The position numbers and the translations under genes are program-made. A stretch of DNA of 64,000 nt from Sphingomonas adhaesiva (GTDB lineage Bacteria > Pseudomonadota > Alphaproteobacteria > Sphingomonadales > Sphingomonadaceae), in NCBI RefSeq assembly GCF_036946125.1, contig NZ_JAQIJT010000002.1:1672001-1736000 (forward strand), given 5' to 3'. The notes beneath the pieces were generated by a model. It ran no database searches and was not told the origin of the DNA. It worked only from the letters and a program-made list of their open reading frames with translations. Shown piece by piece: positions 27,167 to 34,088 of this stretch (positions within the stretch are counted from its first letter, which is position 1; each line of letters starts with the position of its first letter).

Positions 27167-28431
27167 CCGAAGATCCTCATCACCCGCTCCATTCCCGCCG
27201 CCAGCGCGGCCACGTCGTCCGGTCCGTTGTACACGCCGAAGCTCGCCCGCGCGGTCGCCGGCACGCCGAGCACGTCCATCAGCGGCTGCGCGCAATGGTG
27301 GCCGGCGCGGATCGCCACGCGGTGTTCGTCCAAGATGGTGCCGATGTCGTGCGGATGCACCCCCTCCACCGCGAAGGAGACGATGCCCGCGGAATCCGCC
27401 GGCCCGAACAGCCGCACCGAGTTGATCCGCGACAGGGCCGCGCGCGCCTCCGCGACCAGCGCGGTCTCATGCGCGTGGATGCGCTCCAGCCCGATGCCGG
27501 TCACGTAATCGATCGCCGCCGCCAGCCCCAGCGCGCCGACGATATGCGGCGTCCCCGCCTCGAACCGCGTCGGTGCGGGGGCGTAGGTGGTCCGCTCGAA
27601 GGTGACGCGGTCGATCATCGACCCGCCCCCCTGATAGGGCGGCATGGCATCCAGCAGTTCCGCGCGCGCCCACAGCACGCCCATCCCGGTCGGCCCGTAC
27701 AGCTTATGCCCGGAGAAGACGTAGAAATCGCACCCCAGGGTGGCGACGTCGACCGGCAGCCGCGCGACCGCCTGGCACCCGTCGATCAGGATCTTCGCGC
27801 CCGCGGCGTGCGCGATCTCCACCGCTTTCGCCACGTCCAGCACCGACCCCAACACGTTGGAGACATGCGCCAGCGCGACCAGCCTGTGCGCGGGCGTCAC
27901 CATCGCCGCCATCGCGTCCAGATCGATGCGGTGATCGGGGGTCAACGGCACGACGTCGATCGCGGCGCCGGTGCGCTCGGCCACCATCTGCCACGGCACG
28001 ATGTTGCTGTGATGCTCCAGCTGCGACAGCAGGATGCGGTCGCCGGGCTTCAGCCGATGACCCGCGAAGCTGTGCGCGACGAGGTTGATCGCCTCCGTCG
28101 CCCCGCGCACGAAGACGATGTCGCCGGCCTGCGCGCCGATGAAGCGCGCGGTGGTGGCGCGCGCCGCCTCATAGGCCAGCGTCATGTCGGCCGAGCGCTG
28201 GTACACGCCGCGGTGCACGGTGGCGTAGGTCGTGTCGTAGCCGCGCGCGATCGCGTCGATCACCGGCTGCGGCTTCTGCGAGGTCGCCGCGGTGTCGAGA
28301 TACGACCAGCCCGCCGGGATCGCGGGGAAATCGGCGACGAGGTCGAGTGGCTTATCCTCCCCGAGCTTGCCTCGGGGAGGTGGACCGCCCGGCGCAGCCG
28401 GGGGGTGGAGGGGCGGATACGGAGCATTCAT
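27163..28431 (-). CDS. sufS: Cysteine desulfurase SufS
   Basis: Class V PLP enzyme that takes sulfur from L-cysteine as a persulfide for SufBCD. The PLP lysine is K243 (SGHKLYGP) and the active cysteine is C380 (RAGHHCAQP). The 422-residue length includes an odd proline/glycine-rich N-terminus: residues about 5-26 are encoded by the left arm of a palindromic repeat (28354-28413), and the usual SufS sequence begins only at LDLVADFPAIPAGW. No alternative ATG, GTG or TTG lies between, so the repeat appears to be translated. No sufE or sufU partner is in the window. Confidence 0.93.
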   Translation of the reverse strand: MNAPYPPLHPPAAPGGPPPRGKLGEDKPLDLVADFPAIPAGWSYLDTAATSQKPQPVIDAIARGYDTTYATVHRGVYQRSADMTLAYEAARATTARFIGAQAGDIVFVRGATEAINLVAHSFAGHRLKPGDRILLSQLEHHSNIVPWQMVAERTGAAIDVVPLTPDHRIDLDAMAAMVTPAHRLVALAHVSNVLGSVLDVAKAVEIAHAAGAKILIDGCQAVARLPVDVATLGCDFYVFSGHKLYGPTGMGVLWARAELLDAMPPYQGGGSMIDRVTFERTTYAPAPTRFEAGTPHIVGALGLAAAIDYVTGIGLERIHAHETALVAEARAALSRINSVRLFGPADSAGIVSFAVEGVHPHDIGTILDEHRVAIRAGHHCAQPLMDVLGVPATARASFGVYNGPDDVAALAAGMERVMRIFG

Positions 28432-28495
28432 TGCTTCTACCCCTCCACCATGCCTGCGGCATGGTCCCCCTCCCCGAGCGAGCTCGGGGAGGATA
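28354..28495. repeat. Palindromic element spanning the sufD stop and sufS start
   Basis: Perfect 13-base outer arms (28354-28366 TATCCTCCCCGAG; 28483-28495 its complement), further inner inverted repeats (GGGTGGAGGGG at 28403-28413 with CCCCTCCACC at 28440-28449) and two small hairpins per arm make a 142-base cruciform. The left arm codes for the N-terminus of SufS and the right arm for the last 19 residues of SufD. Confidence 0.8.
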
Positions 28496-29558
28496 GCGCC
28501 GCCTCCAGCCAGGCATCCGCGTCCGCCATGAAGGCGTCGCGCACCGCCTCCTCGCCGATCCGCTCCAGCGCGTCCGCCACGAACGCGCGGGTCAGCAGCG
28601 CCTTGGCGCGCGCCGCCGGGATGCCGCGGCTGGCCATGTAGAACAGCGCGCGCGCGTCCAGCTCGCCCACGGTCGCGCCGTGCGCGCACTTCACGTCGTC
28701 GGCGAAGATTTCCAGCTCCGGCTTCAGGTTCACGGTCGCGGTGCGATCCAGCAGCAGCCCGCGCAGCGACTGCTCGCCATCGGTCTTCTGCGCATGGCGC
28801 GCCACCTCGACCGCCGCGGCCAGGCTCGCCTGCGAGCGATCCGCCGCCACCGCGCGCCACAGCTGGTGCGACTGCCCGTTGGGCTCGGCATGGCGGACGC
28901 GCACCGCGCATTCCTGCCTCACGGTGTCGCGGGTCAGCAGCGCACCGCCATATTCGGCATAGGCGCCCTCGCCCGCCAGCGTCAGCGCGGCGTCGATGCG
29001 TACGCCCTGCCCGCCCGCGGCCAGCACGGTCGAGACGACGCTCGCGCCCTCGCCCAACTCGATGTCGTCGCGCGTGGAGACGAAGCCCGCTCCCTGCGTC
29101 ATCCGTACCGCGCGCATCAGCCGCGCCGAGCGGCCCAGCGTCACGCGGGTGGCGCGGTTGGACCACCCGGCGCCGACGAACGTCTCGACGACGCGCGCGG
29201 AGGCCTCGTCGGCGAGCTCGATCGCGGCGGCGACGTGGTTCTCCGCGCCGGTCGCGACATGCAGGACCTGCACCGGGTCGGCGACCGCCCGCGCGTCCAG
29301 CCGCAGCGTCCAGCCGCGCGTCGCCCGCCGGCCGAGCGGGTGGTCGCCCGCGGGCACCTCACCCACCGTCACCCGGTGGAGATCGCTCGCGCCCTCGTCC
29401 AGCACGCCGTCGACGAACAGCAGCTTCGCACCCGGCAGGTCGAGGAACGACGCCTCCGCGCGCGCGACCGGCGCCAGCGCGGCGGCGGCGGACAGCGCGC
29501 CGAGATCGGCCCAGCGCCACGCCTCCTCGCGGGCGGAGGGAAGGTCGAGGACGCTCAT
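28437..29558 (-). CDS. sufD: Fe-S cluster assembly scaffold subunit SufD
   Basis: SufD of the SufBC2D scaffold: a right-handed beta-helix protein that with SufB holds the nascent cluster and binds SufC. The 373 residues show the conserved C-terminal DVKCAHGATVGELD, FYMASRGIPAARAKALL and the essential His in KCAHG. The final residues (SSPSSLGEGDHAAGMVEG) come from the right arm of the palindromic element at 28354-28495 and are not typical of the family. The gap to sufS is only five bases. Confidence 0.92.
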   Translation of the reverse strand: MSVLDLPSAREEAWRWADLGALSAAAALAPVARAEASFLDLPGAKLLFVDGVLDEGASDLHRVTVGEVPAGDHPLGRRATRGWTLRLDARAVADPVQVLHVATGAENHVAAAIELADEASARVVETFVGAGWSNRATRVTLGRSARLMRAVRMTQGAGFVSTRDDIELGEGASVVSTVLAAGGQGVRIDAALTLAGEGAYAEYGGALLTRDTVRQECAVRVRHAEPNGQSHQLWRAVAADRSQASLAAAVEVARHAQKTDGEQSLRGLLLDRTATVNLKPELEIFADDVKCAHGATVGELDARALFYMASRGIPAARAKALLTRAFVADALERIGEEAVRDAFMADADAWLEAALSSPSSLGEGDHAAGMVEG

Positions 29559-29578
29559 GCGCGGCTCCGTTCGATGGG

Positions 29579-29782
29579 TTCACGCGAAGACGCGAAGACG
29601 CGAAGAGGATGTTCGCGCAGAGCACGCGAAGGACGCTGAGATTCTGCGCCTGGCCGCGATCGCGGCCCGTCACACAGGCCGGCGTGACGATGCCGGCGCG
29701 CTGCCGCGCGCGATTCCTCTTTGCGTCCTCCGCGCGCTCTGCGCGAACTAAACGCCTTCGCGTCTTCGCGGCGTCGCGTGAA
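29579..29782. repeat. Long imperfect inverted repeat between sufC and sufD
   Basis: About 58-base arms (29579-29636 and 29722-29782) built from GACGCGAAGACGCGAAG-type runs and GCGCAGAGC pair with each other around a loop holding a smaller GCCGGCGTGACGATGCCGGC hairpin. This fills the 229-base gap inside the operon. No gene is seen. It would form a large hairpin in the suf mRNA. Confidence 0.7.
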
Positions 29783-29787
29783 CATCA

Positions 29788-30543
29788 TCACGCCGCGACC
29801 TCGGCATAGCCCTGCTTTTCCAGCTCCAGCGCCAGCTCCGCGCCGCCCGAGCGCGTGATGCGCCCGTCCGCCAGCACGTGCACCCGGTCCGGCTTCACGT
29901 AATCGAGCAGCCGCTGGTAGTGGGTGATGAGCAGCACCGCCTTGTCGGGCCCACCCTCCTTCTGGCGCATGATACGGTTGATGCCGTCGCCGACGATGCG
30001 CAGCGCGTCGATGTCGAGCCCGCTGTCCGTCTCGTCCAGGATCGCGAAGGCGGGATCGATGATCCCCATCTGCACCATCTCGTTGCGCTTCTTCTCGCCG
30101 CCGGAGAAGCCGACGTTGACCGGGCGCTTGAGCATGTCCTGCGCCAGCCCCAGCCCGTCCGCCTGCGCGCGCGCCAGCTTCAGGAACTCCGCGCCCGACA
30201 GCGGCTTCTCAGCCCGGCTGGCGCGCTGCGCATTTAGGCTCTCGCGCAGGAACTGGACGTTCGACACGCCGGGAATCTCGACCGGATACTGGAAGCCGAG
30301 GAACACGCCGGCGGCGGCGCGCTCGTGCGGCTCCTTTTCCAGCAGATCCTCACCGTTGAAGGTGATGCTGCCGGCGGTCACCTCGTAACCGGGCCGCCCG
30401 CCCAGCACGTAGCCGAGCGTCGACTTGCCCGCGCCGTTGGGGCCCATGATCGCGTGGATCTCGCCCGCGTTCACCTCGAGCGAGAGGCCCTTGAGGATTT
30501 CCTTGCCGTCGATCTCGGCGTGGAGGTTTTCAATCTTGAGCAT
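29788..30543 (-). CDS. sufC: Fe-S assembly ATPase SufC
   Basis: ABC-type ATPase of the SufBC2D complex, soluble rather than a transporter subunit. The 251-residue protein has Walker A GPNGAGKST near residue 34, the SufC-type signature FSGGEKKRNE near residue 150, Walker B AILDETDSGLD and the H-loop THYQRLLDYV. ATG 30541-30543 (MLKIENL) is preceded by AAGAGAAC; the frame upstream of it is repeat sequence, not SufC. Confidence 0.94.
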   Translation of the reverse strand: MLKIENLHAEIDGKEILKGLSLEVNAGEIHAIMGPNGAGKSTLGYVLGGRPGYEVTAGSITFNGEDLLEKEPHERAAAGVFLGFQYPVEIPGVSNVQFLRESLNAQRASRAEKPLSGAEFLKLARAQADGLGLAQDMLKRPVNVGFSGGEKKRNEMVQMGIIDPAFAILDETDSGLDIDALRIVGDGINRIMRQKEGGPDKAVLLITHYQRLLDYVKPDRVHVLADGRITRSGGAELALELEKQGYAEVAA

Positions 30544-30558
30544 GTTCTCTTCAATATC

Positions 30559-30668
30559 CGTTCGTTTCGAGCAGCGTCGAGCGAAGCCGAGACGCGCCGG
30601 TCGAGAAACCACCAGCCGACATCCCGACTGCGTTCTCGGCTGCGCTCGAACTCCGCTCGATGCGAACG
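30559..30668. repeat. Inverted repeat between sufB and sufC
   Basis: Imperfect 34-base arms (30559-30592 and 30634-30668) containing CGTTCG...TCGAGC...GCCGAGA and its complement occupy the 135-base gap. It differs in sequence from the neighbouring repeats at 28354 and 29579, so three different palindrome types interrupt one operon. Confidence 0.65.
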
Positions 30669-30678
30669 GGTGGGAGCG

Positions 30679-32142
30679 TCATCCCACCGACCCCTCTAGG
30701 CTGATTCCCAGCAGCTTCTGCGCCTCGACCGCAAACTCCATCGGCAGCTGCTGCAGCACCTCGCGCGCGAAGCCGTTGACGATCAGCGCGACCGCGGCCT
30801 CCGCATCCAGCCCGCGCGACATGGCGTAGAACAGCTGGTCCTCGCTGATCTTCGACGTCGTCGCCTCATGCTCGATCTGCGCGCTCGGATTGCGCACCTC
30901 GATATACGGCACCGTATGCGCGCCGCACTGATCGGAGAGCAGCAGCGAGTCGCACTGGGTGAAGTTGCGCACCCCCTCCGCGGTGGGCGCCACGCGCACC
31001 AGCCCGCGATAGGTGTTGTCCGAGCGGCCCGCCGAAATCCCCTTCGACACGATCGTCGAGCGCGATCCCTTGCCCAAGTGGATCATCTTCGTGCCGGTAT
31101 CCGCCTGCTGGCGGTTGTTCGTGACCGCGACCGAATAGAATTCGCCCACGCTATTCTCGCCCGCCAGCACGCAGGAGGGATATTTCCACGTGATCGCGCT
31201 GCCGGTCTCGACCTGCGTCCAGCTGACCTTGCTGTTCCGGCCCTGACACAAAGCGCGCTTGGTGACGAAATTGTAGATGCCGCCGACGCCGTTCTCGTCG
31301 CCGGGATACCAGTTCTGGACGGTCGAATATTTTATCTCGGCATCGTCCAGCGCGACCAGCTCGACGACCGCGGCGTGGAGCTGGTTCTCGTCGCGCATCG
31401 GCGCAGTGCAGCCCTCCAGATAGGAGACGTACGCCCCCTCGTCCGCAACGATCAGCGTGCGCTCGAACTGGCCGGTATTCTCCGCATTGATGCGGAAATA
31501 GGTCGACAGCTCCATCGGGCAGCGCACACCCTTGGGCACGTAGACGAACGTCCCGTCGGAGAAGACCGCGCAGTTGAGCGTCGCGAAGTAGTTGTCGCGC
31601 TGCGGCACCACCTTGCCCAGCCACTTGCGGACCAGATCGGGGTACTCGCGGATCGCCTCGCTGATCGAGCGGAAGATGACGCCCGCTTCCTCCAGCTCCT
31701 TGCGGAAGGTCGTCGCCACCGAGACGCTGTCGAACACCGCATCGACCGCGACCTTGCGTGCGCCCTCGACGCCCGCGAGCACCTCCTGCTCGGCGATCGG
31801 AATGCCCAGTTTCTCATAGGTGCGGCGAATCTCGGGATCGAGTTCGTCGAGCGAGGCGATCGTCTTCTTCGCCTTGGGCTCGGCGTAATAATAGGCGTCC
31901 TGATAGTCGATCGGCGGCACGTTGAGCTTGGCCCAGTCGGGCGCCTCCATCGTCTGCCACAGCCGGAACGCCTTCAGCCGCCAGTCGAGCATCCACTCCG
32001 GCTCGTTCTTCTTGGCGGAGATGTAGCGGACGGTGTCCTCGTTCAGCCCCTTGGGCGCGAAGTCCTGCTCCACCTCGGTGGCGAAGCCCCATTCGTACTT
32101 CTTCGCGACGGCCGCATGAGCCTCTGCGTTCTTCGTGGCCAT
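30679..32142 (-). CDS. sufB: Fe-S cluster assembly scaffold subunit SufB
   Basis: Core scaffold of the SufBC2D complex on which the cluster is built. The 487-residue protein shows the family blocks WMLDWRLKAFRLW near residue 55, VPKGVRCPMELSTYFRIN near residue 205, AVVELVALDDAEIKYSTVQNWY and the C-terminal FYAMSRGLDAEAAVALIVNGF. ATG 32140-32142 follows GAGGCATAAG and gives MATKNAEAH; a TTG four codons earlier is ignored. It directly follows sufR. Confidence 0.95.
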   Translation of the reverse strand: MATKNAEAHAAVAKKYEWGFATEVEQDFAPKGLNEDTVRYISAKKNEPEWMLDWRLKAFRLWQTMEAPDWAKLNVPPIDYQDAYYYAEPKAKKTIASLDELDPEIRRTYEKLGIPIAEQEVLAGVEGARKVAVDAVFDSVSVATTFRKELEEAGVIFRSISEAIREYPDLVRKWLGKVVPQRDNYFATLNCAVFSDGTFVYVPKGVRCPMELSTYFRINAENTGQFERTLIVADEGAYVSYLEGCTAPMRDENQLHAAVVELVALDDAEIKYSTVQNWYPGDENGVGGIYNFVTKRALCQGRNSKVSWTQVETGSAITWKYPSCVLAGENSVGEFYSVAVTNNRQQADTGTKMIHLGKGSRSTIVSKGISAGRSDNTYRGLVRVAPTAEGVRNFTQCDSLLLSDQCGAHTVPYIEVRNPSAQIEHEATTSKISEDQLFYAMSRGLDAEAAVALIVNGFAREVLQQLPMEFAVEAQKLLGISLEGSVG

Positions 32143-32143
32143 C

Positions 32144-32584
32144 TTATGCCTCAACCCTCATCGGTTCCATCGCGGGCGCTTCCGCCGCCAGCGACGCCAG
32201 CGTCACCCCGGCGAGCGCACCGCGCACCGCCTGGTTGACCGCATTCCAGTGCGGCTTCACGCGGCAATTGCCCGCGATGCCGCAATCGTGATCGCCCGCG
32301 TCGACGCACGACGTCATCGCGATCGGCCCCTCCACCGCCTCCACCACATCCGCCAGCGTGATCGTGGCGGGCGGGCGCGACAGGCGGATGCCGCCTCCCG
32401 TTCCCCGCGCGCTGTCGATCAGCCCCGCCGCGGCCAGTCGGCTGACCAGCTTCTGCGCGGTGGGCAGCGGCACGCCGGTCTCCTCCGCCAGCAGCGTCGC
32501 GTTCATCCGCGCCAGTCCGCCACAATGCCGCGCGGCGGCGACGAGCATCACCACGGCATAATCGGTCAGGCTGGATAGTCTCAT
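32144..32584 (-). CDS. sufR: Rrf2-family transcriptional regulator, SUF system (SufR/IscR-like)
   Basis: Rrf2 winged-helix regulator that probably senses Fe-S status and controls the suf operon it heads. The 146 residues start MRLSSLTDYAVVML, with the recognition region TAQKLVSRLAAAGLI and wing GTGGGIRLSRP. Three cluster-ligand candidates lie near residue 100 in SCVDAGDHDC...NC, spaced C-x7-C-x5-C. This differs from the C-x5-C-x5-C spacing of E. coli IscR. A start four codons upstream (MPDVM) is possible. The stop is one base from the sufB ATG. Confidence 0.88.
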   Translation of the reverse strand: MRLSSLTDYAVVMLVAAARHCGGLARMNATLLAEETGVPLPTAQKLVSRLAAAGLIDSARGTGGGIRLSRPPATITLADVVEAVEGPIAMTSCVDAGDHDCGIAGNCRVKPHWNAVNQAVRGALAGVTLASLAAEAPAMEPMRVEA

Positions 32585-32941
32585 GACGTCTGGCACACCC
32601 CGGCTTTGCGAACCACTCTCAAATCGGATCGGATCGTTCCGATTGGCAGATGGCGCTTCGCGCGCGCGAAATCAACCGCGCAGTGCCGATCGCGGCGATC
32701 GGGAGGGAAGGCAAAAAAAGGCCCGCCGATCGCTCGACGGGCCCTGGAAGTGTAAAGAACTTCCAAACGGAAGCCCTTCGGGTCGCGGAAACGTGCAAAC
32801 AGCAATTGTTCCGTGGAATATTGGATGGATGTTTCGGCACGCGCACTTTTTCTTACAAAACATCGGCTCACGCCGCGAGCGGGATGCCGAAATGAGTATG
32901 GGGTTGATCTTCGCACGGGCGGGGGACAATCGCCTGCGGCC
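32585..32941. other. Divergent intergenic region between sufR and pyrD
   Basis: No protein gene is convincing here. The half next to sufR contains GC-rich sequence with GATCCGATCCGATT near 32615-32630, possibly regulatory. The middle holds a perfect intrinsic terminator for the minus strand (32713-32743). The 32750-32900 stretch is clearly more AT-rich than its surroundings and, on the minus strand, has further small hairpins (CTTCCGTTTGGAAG, CCCGAAGGG). It could be a small RNA or a leader ending at the terminator. Confidence 0.45.
32713..32743 (-). terminator. Intrinsic terminator upstream of sufR, minus strand
   Basis: Read on the minus strand, GGCCCG and CGGGCC form the base of a ten-pair stem extended by T-G, C-G, G-C and A-T pairs with a GCGA tetraloop, followed by seven T residues (the A run at 32713-32719). 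It faces sufR, with no annotated minus-strand gene before it, so it must end a leader or a small RNA transcript. Confidence 0.8.
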
Positions 32942-33967
32942 ATGAGCTTCGCCTTGCGCCCCGCCCTCTTCGCGCTGGATCCCGAACGCGCGCATCATGT
33001 CACGCTCGGCGCGCTCGCCGCCTGGGCGCGCGCCGGCTGCCCGCTGGCGGGCGCGACGCCGCGGCTGGAGACGGTGGTCGCGGGGATCGCCTTCCCCAAT
33101 CCGGTCGGGCTGGCCGCGGGGCTGGACAAGGATGCGACCGCGATCGCGGGGCTCGCCGCGCTCGGCTTCGGATCGGTCGAGGTGGGCACGCTCACCCCCC
33201 GCCCCCAGCCGGGCAACCCGACGCCGCGGCTGTTCCGGCTGACCGAGGATCGCGGGATCATCAACCGCATGGGGTTCAACAACGGCGGGCTGGCGGCGGG
33301 CGTCGCGCGCGCGGCGGCGGCGCGGCGGAACGGCGCGGTGCTGGGCATCAACGTCGGCGCGAACAAGGACGCCGCGGACCGGGTCGCGGACTATGTCGCG
33401 GGCGTCACCGCCGCCGCGCCGGTCGCGGACTATATCACGATCAACGTCAGCTCCCCCAACACGCCCGGCCTGCGCGACCTGCAACAGGGGGCGGCGCTGG
33501 CGGAACTGCTGGCGGCGTGCATGACGGCGCGGGGCACGACGCCGCTGTTCCTGAAGGTCGCGCCCGATCTGGACGCCGCGACGATCGACGGCGTCGCGCG
33601 CGCCGCGATCGATGCCGGGGTGCACGCGCTGGTGATGGGCAACACGACCATCTCGCGCCCGCCGCTCGCCAGCCGCCATGCCGGGGAGACGGGTGGGCTG
33701 TCGGGGGCGCCCCTGCGCGATCTGGCGCGCGCACGGCTCGCCGACCTGCACCGCGCGACCGGGGGACAGGTGCCGCTGATCGCCGCCGGCGGGATCGACA
33801 GCGGAGCGGAGGCCTATGCCCGCATCCGTGCGGGCGCCAGCCTCGTGCAGGTGTATTCGGCGCTGGTGTACGAAGGGCCCGGCCTGCCGCGGCGGATCGT
33901 GGCGGAGCTGGCGGCCTGCCTGGCGCGCGACGGCTTCGCGACGGTGGCGGAGGCGGTGGGGGTGTAA
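32942..33967 (+). CDS. pyrD: Dihydroorotate dehydrogenase (quinone), class 2
   Basis: FMN enzyme of pyrimidine synthesis that oxidises dihydroorotate to orotate and passes electrons to quinone at the inner membrane. The 341-residue product has the class 2 N-terminal amphipathic segment, FPNPVGLAAGLDKDA near residue 45, NRMGFNNGG, and the catalytic serine region INVSSPNTPGLRDLQ near residue 170, ending with the FMN-phosphate motif AAGGIDSG. It is transcribed divergently from sufR. Confidence 0.95.
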   Translation: MSFALRPALFALDPERAHHVTLGALAAWARAGCPLAGATPRLETVVAGIAFPNPVGLAAGLDKDATAIAGLAALGFGSVEVGTLTPRPQPGNPTPRLFRLTEDRGIINRMGFNNGGLAAGVARAAAARRNGAVLGINVGANKDAADRVADYVAGVTAAAPVADYITINVSSPNTPGLRDLQQGAALAELLAACMTARGTTPLFLKVAPDLDAATIDGVARAAIDAGVHALVMGNTTISRPPLASRHAGETGGLSGAPLRDLARARLADLHRATGGQVPLIAAGGIDSGAEAYARIRAGASLVQVYSALVYEGPGLPRRIVAELAACLARDGFATVAEAVGV

Positions 33968-33972
33968 GCGTC

Positions 33973-34079
33973 AAAAGCCCCTCCCCTTCAGGGGAGGGGT
34001 TGGGGTGGGGCAGTCACGGGCGAAGGTCTCTGCGAGGCTCACCCCACCCCCGACCCCTCCCCTGAAGGGGAGGGGCTTT
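33973..34079. repeat. Near-perfect inverted repeat between pyrD and the acyl-CoA synthetase gene
   Basis: Two 38-base arms (33973-34010 and 34042-34079) are complementary except for one or two positions, and each arm is itself a perfect hairpin (CCCCTCCCC-TTCA-GGGGAGGGG). It lies between convergent genes and could serve as a two-way transcription barrier. Confidence 0.8.
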
Positions 34080-34088
34080 CGTCCACCG

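Noticed and set aside
32619..32846. A 75-codon minus-strand frame upstream of sufR
   Set aside because: Poor codon bias and it spans the intrinsic terminator; a non-coding leader or small RNA is more likely.
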